The notes under the pieces: model-generated
Databases searched by the model: none
Seen by the model: only the letters and a program-made list of their open reading frames with translations
What the model was told of the DNA's origin: nothing
Shown: positions 53,249 to 62,743 of the stretch, piece by piece
Position numbering within the stretch: position 1 is the stretch's first letter
Layout: every line of letters starts with the position of its first letter
Origin: Tetracladium setigerum
Lineage: Eukaryota; Ascomycota; Leotiomycetes; Helotiales
Direction of reading: 5' to 3'
NCBI GenBank assembly: GCA_031472005.1
Contig: PZJY01000008.1
Location: forward strand, 2,046,001-2,110,000
Length of the DNA stretch: 64,000 bases
Made by a program: the position numbers and the translations under genes

Positions 53249-55208
53249 TTACACCGGACGTCCCCATTGAGGAGCATTGATAATCAAGCCCATGAGACAC
53301 CCTGAAATGAGACCCGTTACTGGTACAGTGATGAACCATCCGAGATAGATCCATGCCACCAGCCTGATATTGATACACCGCCAGTCTCCGTTTGCCAGGC
53401 CAACACCCACCGTTGCACCTGCAATACACTGAGTCTAGTCTTATTAGCAACATCCAAACAAGTAATGAATAACCTACTGTAGATACAGGTAATCGCAATC
53501 TTGTAGCCATAAGAACTGTCAAAGCACTTCCTAATTCCATACAAAATCCCCGCGATGGAGACATGAGAGTCAACCTGTTGCCCATATTACGCATCACTTG
53601 GTAACCATACGTTAGCAGGCCCAATACAATCGATGCGCCTCCAAAAACACTAGATACGTTAGCTGATACTCCGGTACGTACGCTAGTGGGTTTCAGGAAA
53701 TCATGGGACAGGGTAGATTTTGCTGGCGAAGAGATATGCGAGACTTACAGAACCCAATACGGAACAGGAGCAGTACTCTCTACTCTTCCAGTCTTCCAAA
53801 TGTAGTATGCCGATGTGAAGGGCCCCATCGCATTCGCAACGTCATTAGCTCCATGAATGAATGAGGCTGCGGAAGCGGTCATGATTTGAAGGGCGCTGTA
53901 CATATATTCTGCCCGATTGTCGTATCGAGGAGCTCGAGCATGCATTTCGGCAATGTCGAAAGAGAAGATATTACTGCGTTTCTGCATTGAAATGACGTCC
54001 TGCTCCAGTCCACGAAACAGGACCCTGCCACACTGCCACCACAACACTCGCCAGGAATTCCAGGGTCCTTCGGGGCGAGCTGGACTAAGGCATGGAGGGT
54101 GATCAGCTGTATCGTGAACAAAATCTATCGCTGGTGGCGGAAGTGGTGTGAAATCTTCATCCTTGTATAGATCCGAAGCAGTGGAAGAGGATTGAACAGA
54201 TCTCATCATGTTTTCAGATGCGTGTAGGACATCTACCTCTGCTGTATTCATGTGACCTCCATAGTAGTCTTTTATGTTGACCTTTCTGACTCCGGGAGGA
54301 GGTGATGGCGGAGGTGGTAGTCTCAATAAATAAGGGCCTCTCCAAACTTGAAACCATTTCAGCTGCCAGTCCTCATGCATGATTCGTCTCCACAGATATG
54401 GAAGGACGAAGATAGTACACAACATCGAGGAGCCTCCGGCAACTGAAAAGACAGATATCAAGATCTGTTCTGGAGTCAACTCAATACGAGTCTGAACCCC
54501 TTTCCATGCGAGGAGCACTATGTTTTTGTTAGAGAGCTCGTGGCAAGGGGCGTTTAAACTCACTTGTGACGGCTCCAAATGTGAGGAAGACATAAAAGGG
54601 AATCGAGTAAAAGGCCCTTTGAACAGAGTTGCGAAACTTCAGCACGCCAAATTTGGTGATCAGGAATAGTATGGAACTGATAATTCCCGCAATTCCCGGA
54701 GCGATAAACCAAGCGGCGAAGACCTGGGAAACACCACCCCATCCCCAGCTGATCTGTTTAATTCCAACTGATGCCACTCCAGCCCCAACAAGCCCGCCAA
54801 TAATAGAATGTGTCGTGCTGACGGGCAGTCCATTGTGTGTGGCGATGGTTAGGAAGATGGAAGACCCGATGATTGCACACATCATTGCAAGGAGTAACAT
54901 AGCTGGATTATCCTTGTAGAGCTCCGGGTCGATTATTTTGGTTCGGATCGTATCCGCAACTCTGGAACCAACAGAAACAGAGCCAGAAAATTCCATTATA
55001 GCTGCGATAGCAAGGGCCTGCTTCATCGTCAACGACCGAGAGGACACCGACGTCGCGAACGAGTTTGCGACATCATTTGCGCCTTGCAAGGTTAGCAATG
55101 TACAGTACAGGACCATCTCGGATCCAACGTACCGATATTCCAAGCATCAAGAAAAGCGAATACGGTAGTTAAAGCAAAAATGTAATCATATTGATGGAGG
55201 ATTGCCAT
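53249..55208 (-). CDS. PHO89: Na+/phosphate symporter, PiT (Pho89/Pho-4) family
   Basis: Plasma-membrane high-affinity phosphate transporter. Five exons: 55208-55133, 55082-54564, 54517-53749, 53649-53478 and 53434-53249, giving 573 aa. The duplicated PiT signature is present twice: GANDVANSFATSV (about 26-38) near the N-terminus and GANDVANAMGPF near residue 415. ATHNGLPVSTTHSI and LRLPVSTTQCIAG are the matching second halves. Two hydrophobic halves flank a long hydrophilic loop (about 260-400), as in Pho89 and Neurospora Pho-4. Every exon junction keeps the frame. CACGTGGG motifs lie on both sides, in line with control by a Pho4/NUC-1-type factor. Confidence 0.93.
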
Positions 55209-56203
55209 GATCCACGGCGAGGCCTAGCCTGTGACGAGATGATACCAAATGCTTCATAGACATTGTCAGGCTAAATGATTGATGGCAATGATGTGAGAAG
55301 GGGACTGGTATAAGTGCTTTGGGGGTACTCGTAACTCGTACTCCCAAGGCTGGGTCAGCATCAGGTCAAATGCTTCTTTCTGGGCGACAGCGCCACCACT
55401 CGTTCACAGGATGGTCGTGGGTTGAGCCTTTGGTCGAGAATACCCATTTTCCTCGCCCGACCTCTGGGTATTTGATATTGGCAGATTTGAATATTGGCAG
55501 GAGGCCACGCCTGTGCACGTGGGAGTTGCAAGACGTGAGATTGGAAGGGTAAAGGTGGGAAGACACGGTTTGGACCAATCGGAGTTTTTCATGGGATGGT
55601 AGGATGTAACGCCAAGTACTCTCCCCCACGGCCTCTGCCTTTCTACGTGGAGGTGGGGGAATCATTCTTGATATCGTGATGTGTGAGGAAGGATTTACAG
55701 CAAGGTCCAGCAGATGCTGCAGATGCTGTTCTGGATGAAACTGCGTGAAGTATTGGCAAACTACAGGAAGCCCCTTGCGCTCTTTCATATGATATTACCA
55801 ACAAATTAACATGATTGGTGCAGATGAATTCCCTGTTGCAGTAAATCATTTGATAACTTTTGGGACATTGTGGTATTCTAATAGCACCATTCCTTTATAC
55901 ATAACCTCACAACGAGATTCATACTGGTGTGGCGCCAGGACCATGATCTTCCAATGTCCAAATCTAGGTAGTATTATTGAGGAGCAAATCGACTAAAAGT
56001 GCCACATTTGGACATCTATTGCCTCCACTCAGTAATTGCGAAGAAATACAAGGCTGCGCTTGCTGGCCAACATTTTTGGTATTAATCCGGTTTTCAAAGC
56101 CCCTAAAAATACTCCGCAACTTCTCAGGTCCACAAAACTAAATAAAATAAATTCTGAAGTTAACAGAGAGAAGCTTCCGCCCGAGATGTGGCGATGGGTG
56201 CAA
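55209..56203. other. promoter region of the phosphate symporter gene
   Basis: About 1 kb. Holds CACGTGGG (listed separately). A 140-codon open frame at 55366-55788 on the minus strand has no motif support. Confidence 0.5.
55516..55523. promoter_or_regulatory. Pho4/NUC-1-type site CACGTGGG
   Basis: CACGTGGG about 310 nt upstream of the phosphate symporter ATG. This octamer is the high-affinity form of the site bound by the phosphate-starvation bHLH factor Pho4 in yeast (NUC-1 in Neurospora). A second copy lies past the gene's 3' end at 53214-53221. Confidence 0.5.
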
Positions 56204-56820
56204 CTATGCATCATCGCCCATACAAGCAAGGATGGTTAAGAACTGCTCGACGCTCATTTGCACGAGGTCGTAGACCCAATTCATCGCCACGGTATCTCTG
56301 AAGCTAGAAAACTCTCGGGCTCTCTGTGCACCCATAGCAGTTCATGGAACCAACGCTCGCTAATTAGATTTTGCGGAGTGTGTTTGCAGCTGTGCCTCCT
56401 TGACACGTCGCTTTTCTTTCGCAGAATCAACTTGCAGCTTCCAGTTGATGCTCAAGGTAAACTGCGCAATATTGCCTCTGTTGTCTTATGGAGCTACCGC
56501 CTCGAATCGTCGAGTGACAAGAAGGTATGTAAGCTTGGCTTCGACCGAGGACGTGTTGAGGTGAGGGTTGTCGGCTTTTGCGATTGGCGCCTGGGATGAT
56601 CTATTGTTAGCACTATGGTTTGGCTTTGGATAAAATGACTAGATTGGAGACCTATTTCCAATCTACTTTGGCCCACTGGCTCTAGCAGACCAAGGTATTG
56701 TTGTGTGATGTGGTTGTGAAGAACTTCGATGGAGAAGAGCGCTGGTTTGGCAAGTCGCAGAGCGGCCTGCACTGATTTGAGTTTAGCGTGTCGAGCTATT
56801 TCCTCGTCCCGACCCCCTAC
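56204..56820 (-). pseudogene. decayed gene with in-frame stops, family not recognised
   Basis: On the minus strand one frame reads as protein-like sequence interrupted by stops. The first exon (about 56820-56690) reads RDEEIARHAKLKSVQAALRL and continues with LFSIEVLHNHITQQYLGLLE. After an apparent intron ending TGCTAAC...CCCAG at about 56596, the second exon reads EAKLTYLLVTRRFEAVAP, stop, INWKLQVDSAKEKRRVKEAQ, two more stops, then DTVAMNWVYDLVQMSVEQF to a final stop at 56204. Residue composition and helix-like patterning are those of a real protein, yet three internal stops break it. No start exon found. Confidence 0.55.
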
Positions 56821-57519
56821 CTAACTCCTACTCGTACATCACCTTGCACCATTTCGACTTGACACTTGTTGAATTGCTGCAGCACCCGAATACGCGAATG
56901 TATCAATTTCGGGGCGAGTCTTTAGAAAAGCCCAGCAAAGTCAGAAAGAAAGCTTGTGCCTGGAACTCAAGCACGATGAGATATACTTATTGAGACAATG
57001 GGGTCAACAAGGAAAACAGAAACCTCATTCTTAAATGCATTTGTTGCAAGACAAGAAGAAACCCCTGGCAAGTGGGTTTGGCATCTGCCAGAGCCACGCG
57101 ACCTGAGGTTTGAGACATATCCCAAGAAAGGTCAGAATTAATCATTAATGTTTTGATTCCAGCAGTCCAGAAATGAAAATTCAACACTCACCTCCGTAAA
57201 TGGTGGTATATTTCTCGAGCTCGAGACGCGACAAACACCATCGATGATGCGTCGATCGGGCCTTCCAGTTTCCACACTCCTAGGTTTTATGGCGATAAGA
57301 TCCAACAAATATATATACTGGACCGCAAGGTTGAAACCGCATCATTAGTAGTGTGCCTACCCGACAATGACTATGGACAATAGCATGACTTTGATAACAT
57401 TTTGCTCTTTCTTTACATCAACTCTCTGCTTGTTGAGCCTCACCTCCTGGTTTCCTCCCATAGACGACATAACTGCGGACCGTCAGTTCACCCACCCTCT
57501 TCAGCTGATTCTTTAATAC
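56821..57519. other. intergenic
   Basis: About 700 nt between the pseudogene and the methyltransferase 3' end; it might include unrecognised 5' parts of the pseudogene. No supported gene. Confidence 0.45.
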
Positions 57520-58722
57520 TCACAAAGACAGATAACTATGCATTTTCTTATTCAACACCTCCTCTCTCGCTCTCGCCATCAAAACCTGAAAATACTTTGG
57601 ATCCCCGCCTAAAATCTGCGTGTACCCCCTCGCAAAGATATTGGCGATTCCATCTCTGAAATGCACCAATTCGAAGGCGCCAATCTGCTTCATCCGTGGA
57701 TCTTTTGGCCATGGATTTGTGGGTATCTTCAACACTCTCTCAACCACGTCTGTGAAGCCTGCTTCGATGAATTGCGATTTCCATTTTAGAGGGTCATGGC
57801 CAGAGACACCGATTCGGTCGCCCATTGCGAAGAATATATCGCCCACTTCCACGTACGCCGTTTCAGGCGGGAGGCTTCCGTCGTCCGAAGTGAAGAGTGG
57901 ATAAGAACCCGAGATTTGACAGTAACCGCCTGGTTTTAATGTGTCATATGCTTGCCTCATCAATCGTGGCCAGCTCCTCACGGCCATGACTAACTCTCTC
58001 GCGTGGATGAAGTCGAAACTGTTATGCTGATACAACCACTCATTCTCTACATCGTCGACCTCAAATACACAATTGGGTGGCACGTCTGTTGGTTGGACGA
58101 CGGCCGTGTCCATGCCGATGACTTCTGCGGAAGGGTATTTTTCAGACATGTCGATTGCCCATATCCCAGAGCCCGTTCCAAGGTCAAGAATCTTCTGGGG
58201 ATTCGGGGAGATGGGTGCAAGATGAAGTTGATTTTCCATCAGGAGAGTGAATTTACAGTGTTGTAGATCATTCCGGTCCATCTGGCCCAGCATCAGCATT
58301 AGCTGAACAACCAAACTAAAGACGGAAGATGAATATACCTCTTGATCATCAATAGGTACCCACGGCTTATTCTGCCCGTAAGCAGCATATCTTCTCCCGT
58401 CCTCAATAATCCCCTTTCTAACACTCGACGCTATCGATGTTACAAAGCTGGAGGATGTGCTTTCCGAGAAGCCTTCATCAGATATATCATCTGGTTCAAT
58501 CGATGATGAATTTAATGTCGAAGGCGTTCCAGTGAGATTGTTATGGTTGTTTTCATCACTGTCATATGATAGAGAGGCGGATGCTACTGTTGAGGTTACA
58601 TTCAATGGTGTGTCTGTCAGTGCTTCCGCTTCCACTTCCCTTTCTTTGGACGACCCTGAGAGTGTATCATCTGATGATATGTGCCCCTTGGTTCGTGGTA
58701 TCTCGTCATGATTTGTAGACAT
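57520..58722 (-). CDS. LaeA-like SAM-dependent methyltransferase
   Basis: Class I methyltransferase of the broad LaeA-like group, whose best-known member regulates secondary metabolism with velvet proteins; most paralogues are uncharacterised. Two exons, 58722-58339 and 58281-57520, with a 57-nt intron (GTATAT...CCAG) that keeps the frame open, so unspliced RNA would also be translatable. Spliced product 381 aa. A Ser/Thr/Glu-rich disordered N-terminus (1-100) leads to the family block RRYAAYGQNKPWVPIDDQE joined to MDRNDLQHCKF. The SAM motif is ILDLGTGSGIWAIDMSEKYP (about 160-180), then VIGMDTAVVQP, FDFIHARELVMAV and LKPGGYCQIS. Skipping the intron inserts 19 hydrophobic residues, so splicing is the better model. 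Confidence 0.88.
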   Translation of the reverse strand: MSTNHDEIPRTKGHISSDDTLSGSSKEREVEAEALTDTPLNVTSTVASASLSYDSDENNHNNLTGTPSTLNSSSIEPDDISDEGFSESTSSSFVTSIASSVRKGIIEDGRRYAAYGQNKPWVPIDDQEVYSSSVFSLVVQLMLMLGQMDRNDLQHCKFTLLMENQLHLAPISPNPQKILDLGTGSGIWAIDMSEKYPSAEVIGMDTAVVQPTDVPPNCVFEVDDVENEWLYQHNSFDFIHARELVMAVRSWPRLMRQAYDTLKPGGYCQISGSYPLFTSDDGSLPPETAYVEVGDIFFAMGDRIGVSGHDPLKWKSQFIEAGFTDVVERVLKIPTNPWPKDPRMKQIGAFELVHFRDGIANIFARGYTQILGGDPKYFQVLMARAREEVLNKKMHSYLSL

Positions 58723-59440
58723 TTCGAGTTGATAATTCTAAACGGTTGCTCAACAGTTGGATCTGGCCAGGCGGTTCTTGTGATCGAGGCTTCGATTCTC
58801 TCACTAGCTTGACAGGGTTTGTTTGATCAGTGAAATGGATCCACCAGGATGATGATTTTCTTAAGGCAAGATTGTTAAATCCGTGCCAGCCACGAGAGAA
58901 GAGGTTTTCTTTGTTGGGTGTTGGTAGATGACAAGATGACAAGACGCCAAGAGGCACACATTGTTGGTGACCGCTCACATCTTGCACCTGTTGTCACTTG
59001 ATGACGGTGGCAGTGTTATGCACTTGCATTGCGTGAAGTAAGATTTCATCACATTTATTATTCGCTCAACAATTTGATACTTTAAGATGGTGGCTTGTTC
59101 AGGACTGAATATACCTAACGGGTGCTTTGAAGTACTGTGGGATGTTTTGGATGCGGGGCTGTTAAAACAACTCATCGCGATGCGACGCATTCGAAGGTTA
59201 ATAGGAATGGCCTGCAAGTACCTAAGCGTCTTTCAATTCTTTAGCGACGTCTACCATTGGGTGATAACCAACCGGAGAAAGCGAAGGTCAGCCTCTTTGG
59301 CCTGTTTGGACCTGTTGGAAGACAGCCGATCGACGAGTCCCACTACGAGATCTTGTCACTTTATACCCCACCCTTAGAAGCTTTAGAGGTTGTTCCTTGT
59401 GTGAACAACTCTCTCGTAAAATCAAATCATTGAGAGCATC
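58723..59440. other. divergent promoter of the two methyltransferase genes
   Basis: 718 nt between the divergent start codons of the LaeA-like and O-methyltransferase genes. No gene or clear motif seen. Confidence 0.5.
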
Positions 59441-60871
59441 ATGTCTTCGCCAGCTCTGCCTACTGCCGAGGAGCTTCAAGCTCTCATTGCAAATCTTACC
59501 ACCCTCGCAAAATCGTATGATCCAAGTCCAGATCTCAATGGCTACATCTCTCGAGTCCAGCTGATTGCGAAGGCGAAGGAGATTTCGCGTCTGCTGGTGT
59601 CGCCTGACCAAACACCGAACTATCATGGCCTCAATGTGAGAGAATCATCCTCAAGCTGTAGCTGTAACTACCTGATATGATATAGATGGCAGAACTTATT
59701 GCTATCAGAACTTTCATCAAGCTGAAGGTTCTAGATGCCATCCCTGAAACAGGATCAATCTCTCTGTTAGCGCTGTCAAAAATCACCGGCGCACAGGATT
59801 CTTTGTTGGGTGAGTTTGATGCGTGACAGCGGGACGAGTGAGCTGACTTTAAGACAGAAAGAATGGGTCGCATCCTCGGTAAGATCCGCTGGTCGATCGA
59901 CGGTGAATGCAAGAAGTGGCTAACGAATGAAAGTTGCAACTGGTTTCCTTGATCAAACCGGGGGGTGGGAGGGGGAGAGTATAAACATACTAAATTCTCC
60001 AAGGCATATCTTCTGTCCACTCCCGGCCCAGGACATCTATTTCTTGCCATGTATGACGAATGGTTCAAAAACGCAGTCCGTTTTGATGATTATCTTGATG
60101 ATCGAGGTCAGCTAGGAGCCGCGCATGAACCTGATGACCCGTTGAAGAATCCGTATACTTGGACTCATAAGCAAGATGGAACCCCTGTGTGGGAAATCAT
60201 GGCTCAAAACCCAGAAAAGATTCAAACATTTCAGATTGGAATGTCTGGATTAGATTTGGCAATACCAGTTACAGGTCATTTCGATTTCAGCGTTTTGAAG
60301 ACTAAAGACGAAAGAATTGAATTGATTGATGTTGGTGGAGGACATGGTGAATGTCTGAGGCAGATATTTGCGAAGCATCCTGATTTGGACCCAAAGAAGT
60401 GTGTCCTGCAAGAAAGACCAGATGTCATTGAGATGGCAAAGGCGACTGGAAAGTTGCCAGAGGGATTGATCTACTCTGTGCATGACTTTGAGACTGAGCA
60501 GCCGATTAAAGGTGTGGAATTTCCAATCAAGGGACCTTGGCTGACAGAGTCCAGGTGCCAAGGCATATTTCATGAGAATGATAATGCACGATTATGCTGA
60601 CCCCGTTTGTATCAATATACTCAGCCAGTTGTCACGAAGTATGGCTCCTGATTCTCGTGTTTTGATTTGCGACATGGTCCTTCCAATGAGAGTGGATGAG
60701 GCGACCTTTGCATCCGCCGTTCTGGACAACGCAGTCTTGGCAATGGGAGGTAAAGAAAGAACGGAAGAAGGATTTAAAAAAATTCTCGAGGGGGCTGGGA
60801 TGGAGTTGGTGAAAGTTTGGAGGGCGCCTGGTGTTCCTGGTGGATGCGTAGAGGGGAGGTTGAAGGCGTAG
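59441..60871 (+). CDS. S-adenosylmethionine O-methyltransferase (plant/fungal type), with one apparent 1-nt deletion
   Basis: Methyltransferase_2-type O-methyltransferase, the kind that modifies phenolic secondary metabolites. Exons 59441-59635, 59686-59809, 59858-59878 (a 21-nt micro-exon), 59934-60511 and 60555-60871. The N-terminal winged-helix part (AELIAIRTFIKLKVLDAIPE, ERMGRILVATGFLDQTG) precedes the SAM domain with LIDVGGGHGECLRQIFAKHP (about 240-260), CVLQERPDVIEMA and MRMIMHDYADP, whose His is the usual catalytic base. In exon 4 the frame breaks in the G runs at 59960-59975, between LDQTG and EYKHTKFSKAYLL. Exon lengths sum to 1235 nt, one short of 412 codons. Probably an intact 411-aa enzyme with a missing G. 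Confidence 0.85.
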
Positions 60872-60930
60872 ACAGGATGCAAGCTTCCATTGTAAACTCT
60901 ACCGTAGCCACATTTGAAAACACGGCGTCT

Positions 60931-61747
60931 TCAGGCATTGGGCCTCCAAACTTCCATCCACGTTCCCATTTCTCTTTCGATTTGAAAAGTCCAGTATGCG
61001 CGCACCACGTCGTCATCAGGCGTAGGGTCGCCGGACTTCCAACCGGGTATCCATATACCACCTCGGAGACTTCCATAGAATTTGCCCGTGTCACTTCCGA
61101 CAATCCTAATTTTAGGGCAATTCCATCCTGGATCGTCCCTCATTTCATCACCAATTTCCCATTGGAGTTGCCGTGAAAGATCTCGGCCGTTCTGCAATAA
61201 CTCCTGCCTCATCACCCGCTCATCCATAATGATTTCTACCTCTACTAAGCCGTTCATCTTCTTCAGTGTCGGGATGTGATATCGGCCAAAGTTTGTACAG
61301 TCGACAACCACAATCTTCATCCGCTGAATGCCCTTGAGCTCCTCCATACCCAAATATGCCAAGTCCTTGTCTGCCATCTTTATTATGTCCCTCGCGAAGC
61401 ACACGTAGGTCCTACATCCCGAGCGCGCGATTTGAAAGAGGGGCCGGTAGATCTCGAGGGCTTCGGCGCGCGACTCGGGAGAGACCTGGAGGGTTGGGGG
61501 TGGAGCAACGTTGGAGGTAAAGCTTTGTGCAAACATTTTTGGCTGCGAAGCGGATGTACGAGCTTTGTTACACGTAATATGAACGTCTCGAGAATCTGGG
61601 TGGGAATGAGACCATATTTTGAGACGTAATTCGGCGGGGAGACGGGGGAAAGGGTGGAATTGAGGAGGTTCGAGGGAGAGTTGGGCGAGAGATTCTGGGG
61701 TTATCAGCGAGTATCAATACGGGATAAGTCATCGACTAACCTGTCAT
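60931..61747 (-). CDS. 2EXR-domain protein
   Basis: Two exons: a 7-nt first exon (61747-61741, ATGACAG) and 61694-60931, giving 256 aa. The product begins MTESLAQLSLEPPQFHPF and continues with PRLPAELRLKIW, the hallmark of the 2EXR family that is greatly expanded in Helotiales. The second box is LQVSPESRAEALEIYRPLF. The F-box-like start suggests protein-protein interaction, but no function is known for the family. It is convergent with the O-methyltransferase gene, with only 59 nt between stop codons. The tiny first exon is supported by frame and good splice sites (GTTAGT, CCCCAG). Confidence 0.8.
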
Positions 61748-62743
61748 TGTGAATTCTGTAGTGTTTGACAATGGGGATGTTGATATCGTTGTTGTTGTGT
61801 TTGTTGTTGAAGGAGGCAGTCGTTCCATTTCCAAAGCGTGTTGACCCCACCTTTTCCCGCACTTATTTACCTAGTCCTTTGTCCTGAATGGTTATTATAA
61901 AACAGTTAGCGCCAATATGATTTCTTTACCATAATAATACCCAACTTCTAAGAATGCAACTTCACTATAACATTCATCACGACTGATCCACGAAAATAGC
62001 AGCTAACTTGTTCATCGTGACTGGAATCTTGGCAGACTTGCAGCTATTGTCGAGTATTCACGCAATCCAATGACTTCACTCTAGACTTCTTAACCACACT
62101 CGCCAGTACAGCAACACGATGCTTTAGTGCCTCCTAGAATTCAAACACTCACATCGAAAATCATACACTGAGGCCATATCACTCTCTCATTCGGGCCGGA
62201 TCAGATTTGTCCAGGCAAAATTGCCGTTTGGCTTCGTTACTCGGCTCTGCAATTGAATTATAACATTCCAACATGAGAGTTGGGAATGTTCTCGAGTTGG
62301 CGACGACGCCGTCCCTAGATGAGTGCAATGGTAGCGGACACACTGGATCAAATCAATGATGAGAAACAGCCGCCAAAGGCCCAGAAGTTGTGAGGCCAGC
62401 GTTTGTGATGTAGTTGGAAGGTCAAATCTTGGCACAAAATACACCTAGACACATTCCTGTCATCCTCATTGCTCATCAGTCAACACTTCGAGGAAGTTAG
62501 ACAACGAAGGTTCCATGGGAACTTGGGATGGTCCAGCTGGCAATTTGTGGGATGGGACAAGTATCGCATCATTTTTTCATAAGCAAATGGCTCAAGGAGA
62601 TCAGAGAGGAACCAAGGTTCAATGATATCGTGGGCGTCTTTTTGCCCACTTAATAAACTTTACATCTACATACCTTATACGCATGACCTTGGGCTTTTGC
62701 AGAAACAGAAGCAGATGCAAGGAGAAACGGCAGTAAATTATTG
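61748..62743. other. intergenic, possible gene scrap
   Basis: 1 kb. A minus-strand frame at 62187-62444 contains LASQLLGLWRLFLIIDLIQC, which looks like a membrane-protein fragment, but it is too short and isolated to call. Otherwise nothing seen. Confidence 0.45.

Noticed and set aside
55366..55788. 140-codon minus-strand ORF in the phosphate symporter promoter
   Set aside because: No ordered hydrophobic pattern or known motif; it overlaps the likely regulatory site at 55516-55523.
57520..60871. Secondary-metabolite cluster around the two methyltransferase genes
   Set aside because: No polyketide synthase, NRPS, terpene cyclase, P450 or cluster transporter lies within the window around them, so two adjacent methyltransferases are not enough.
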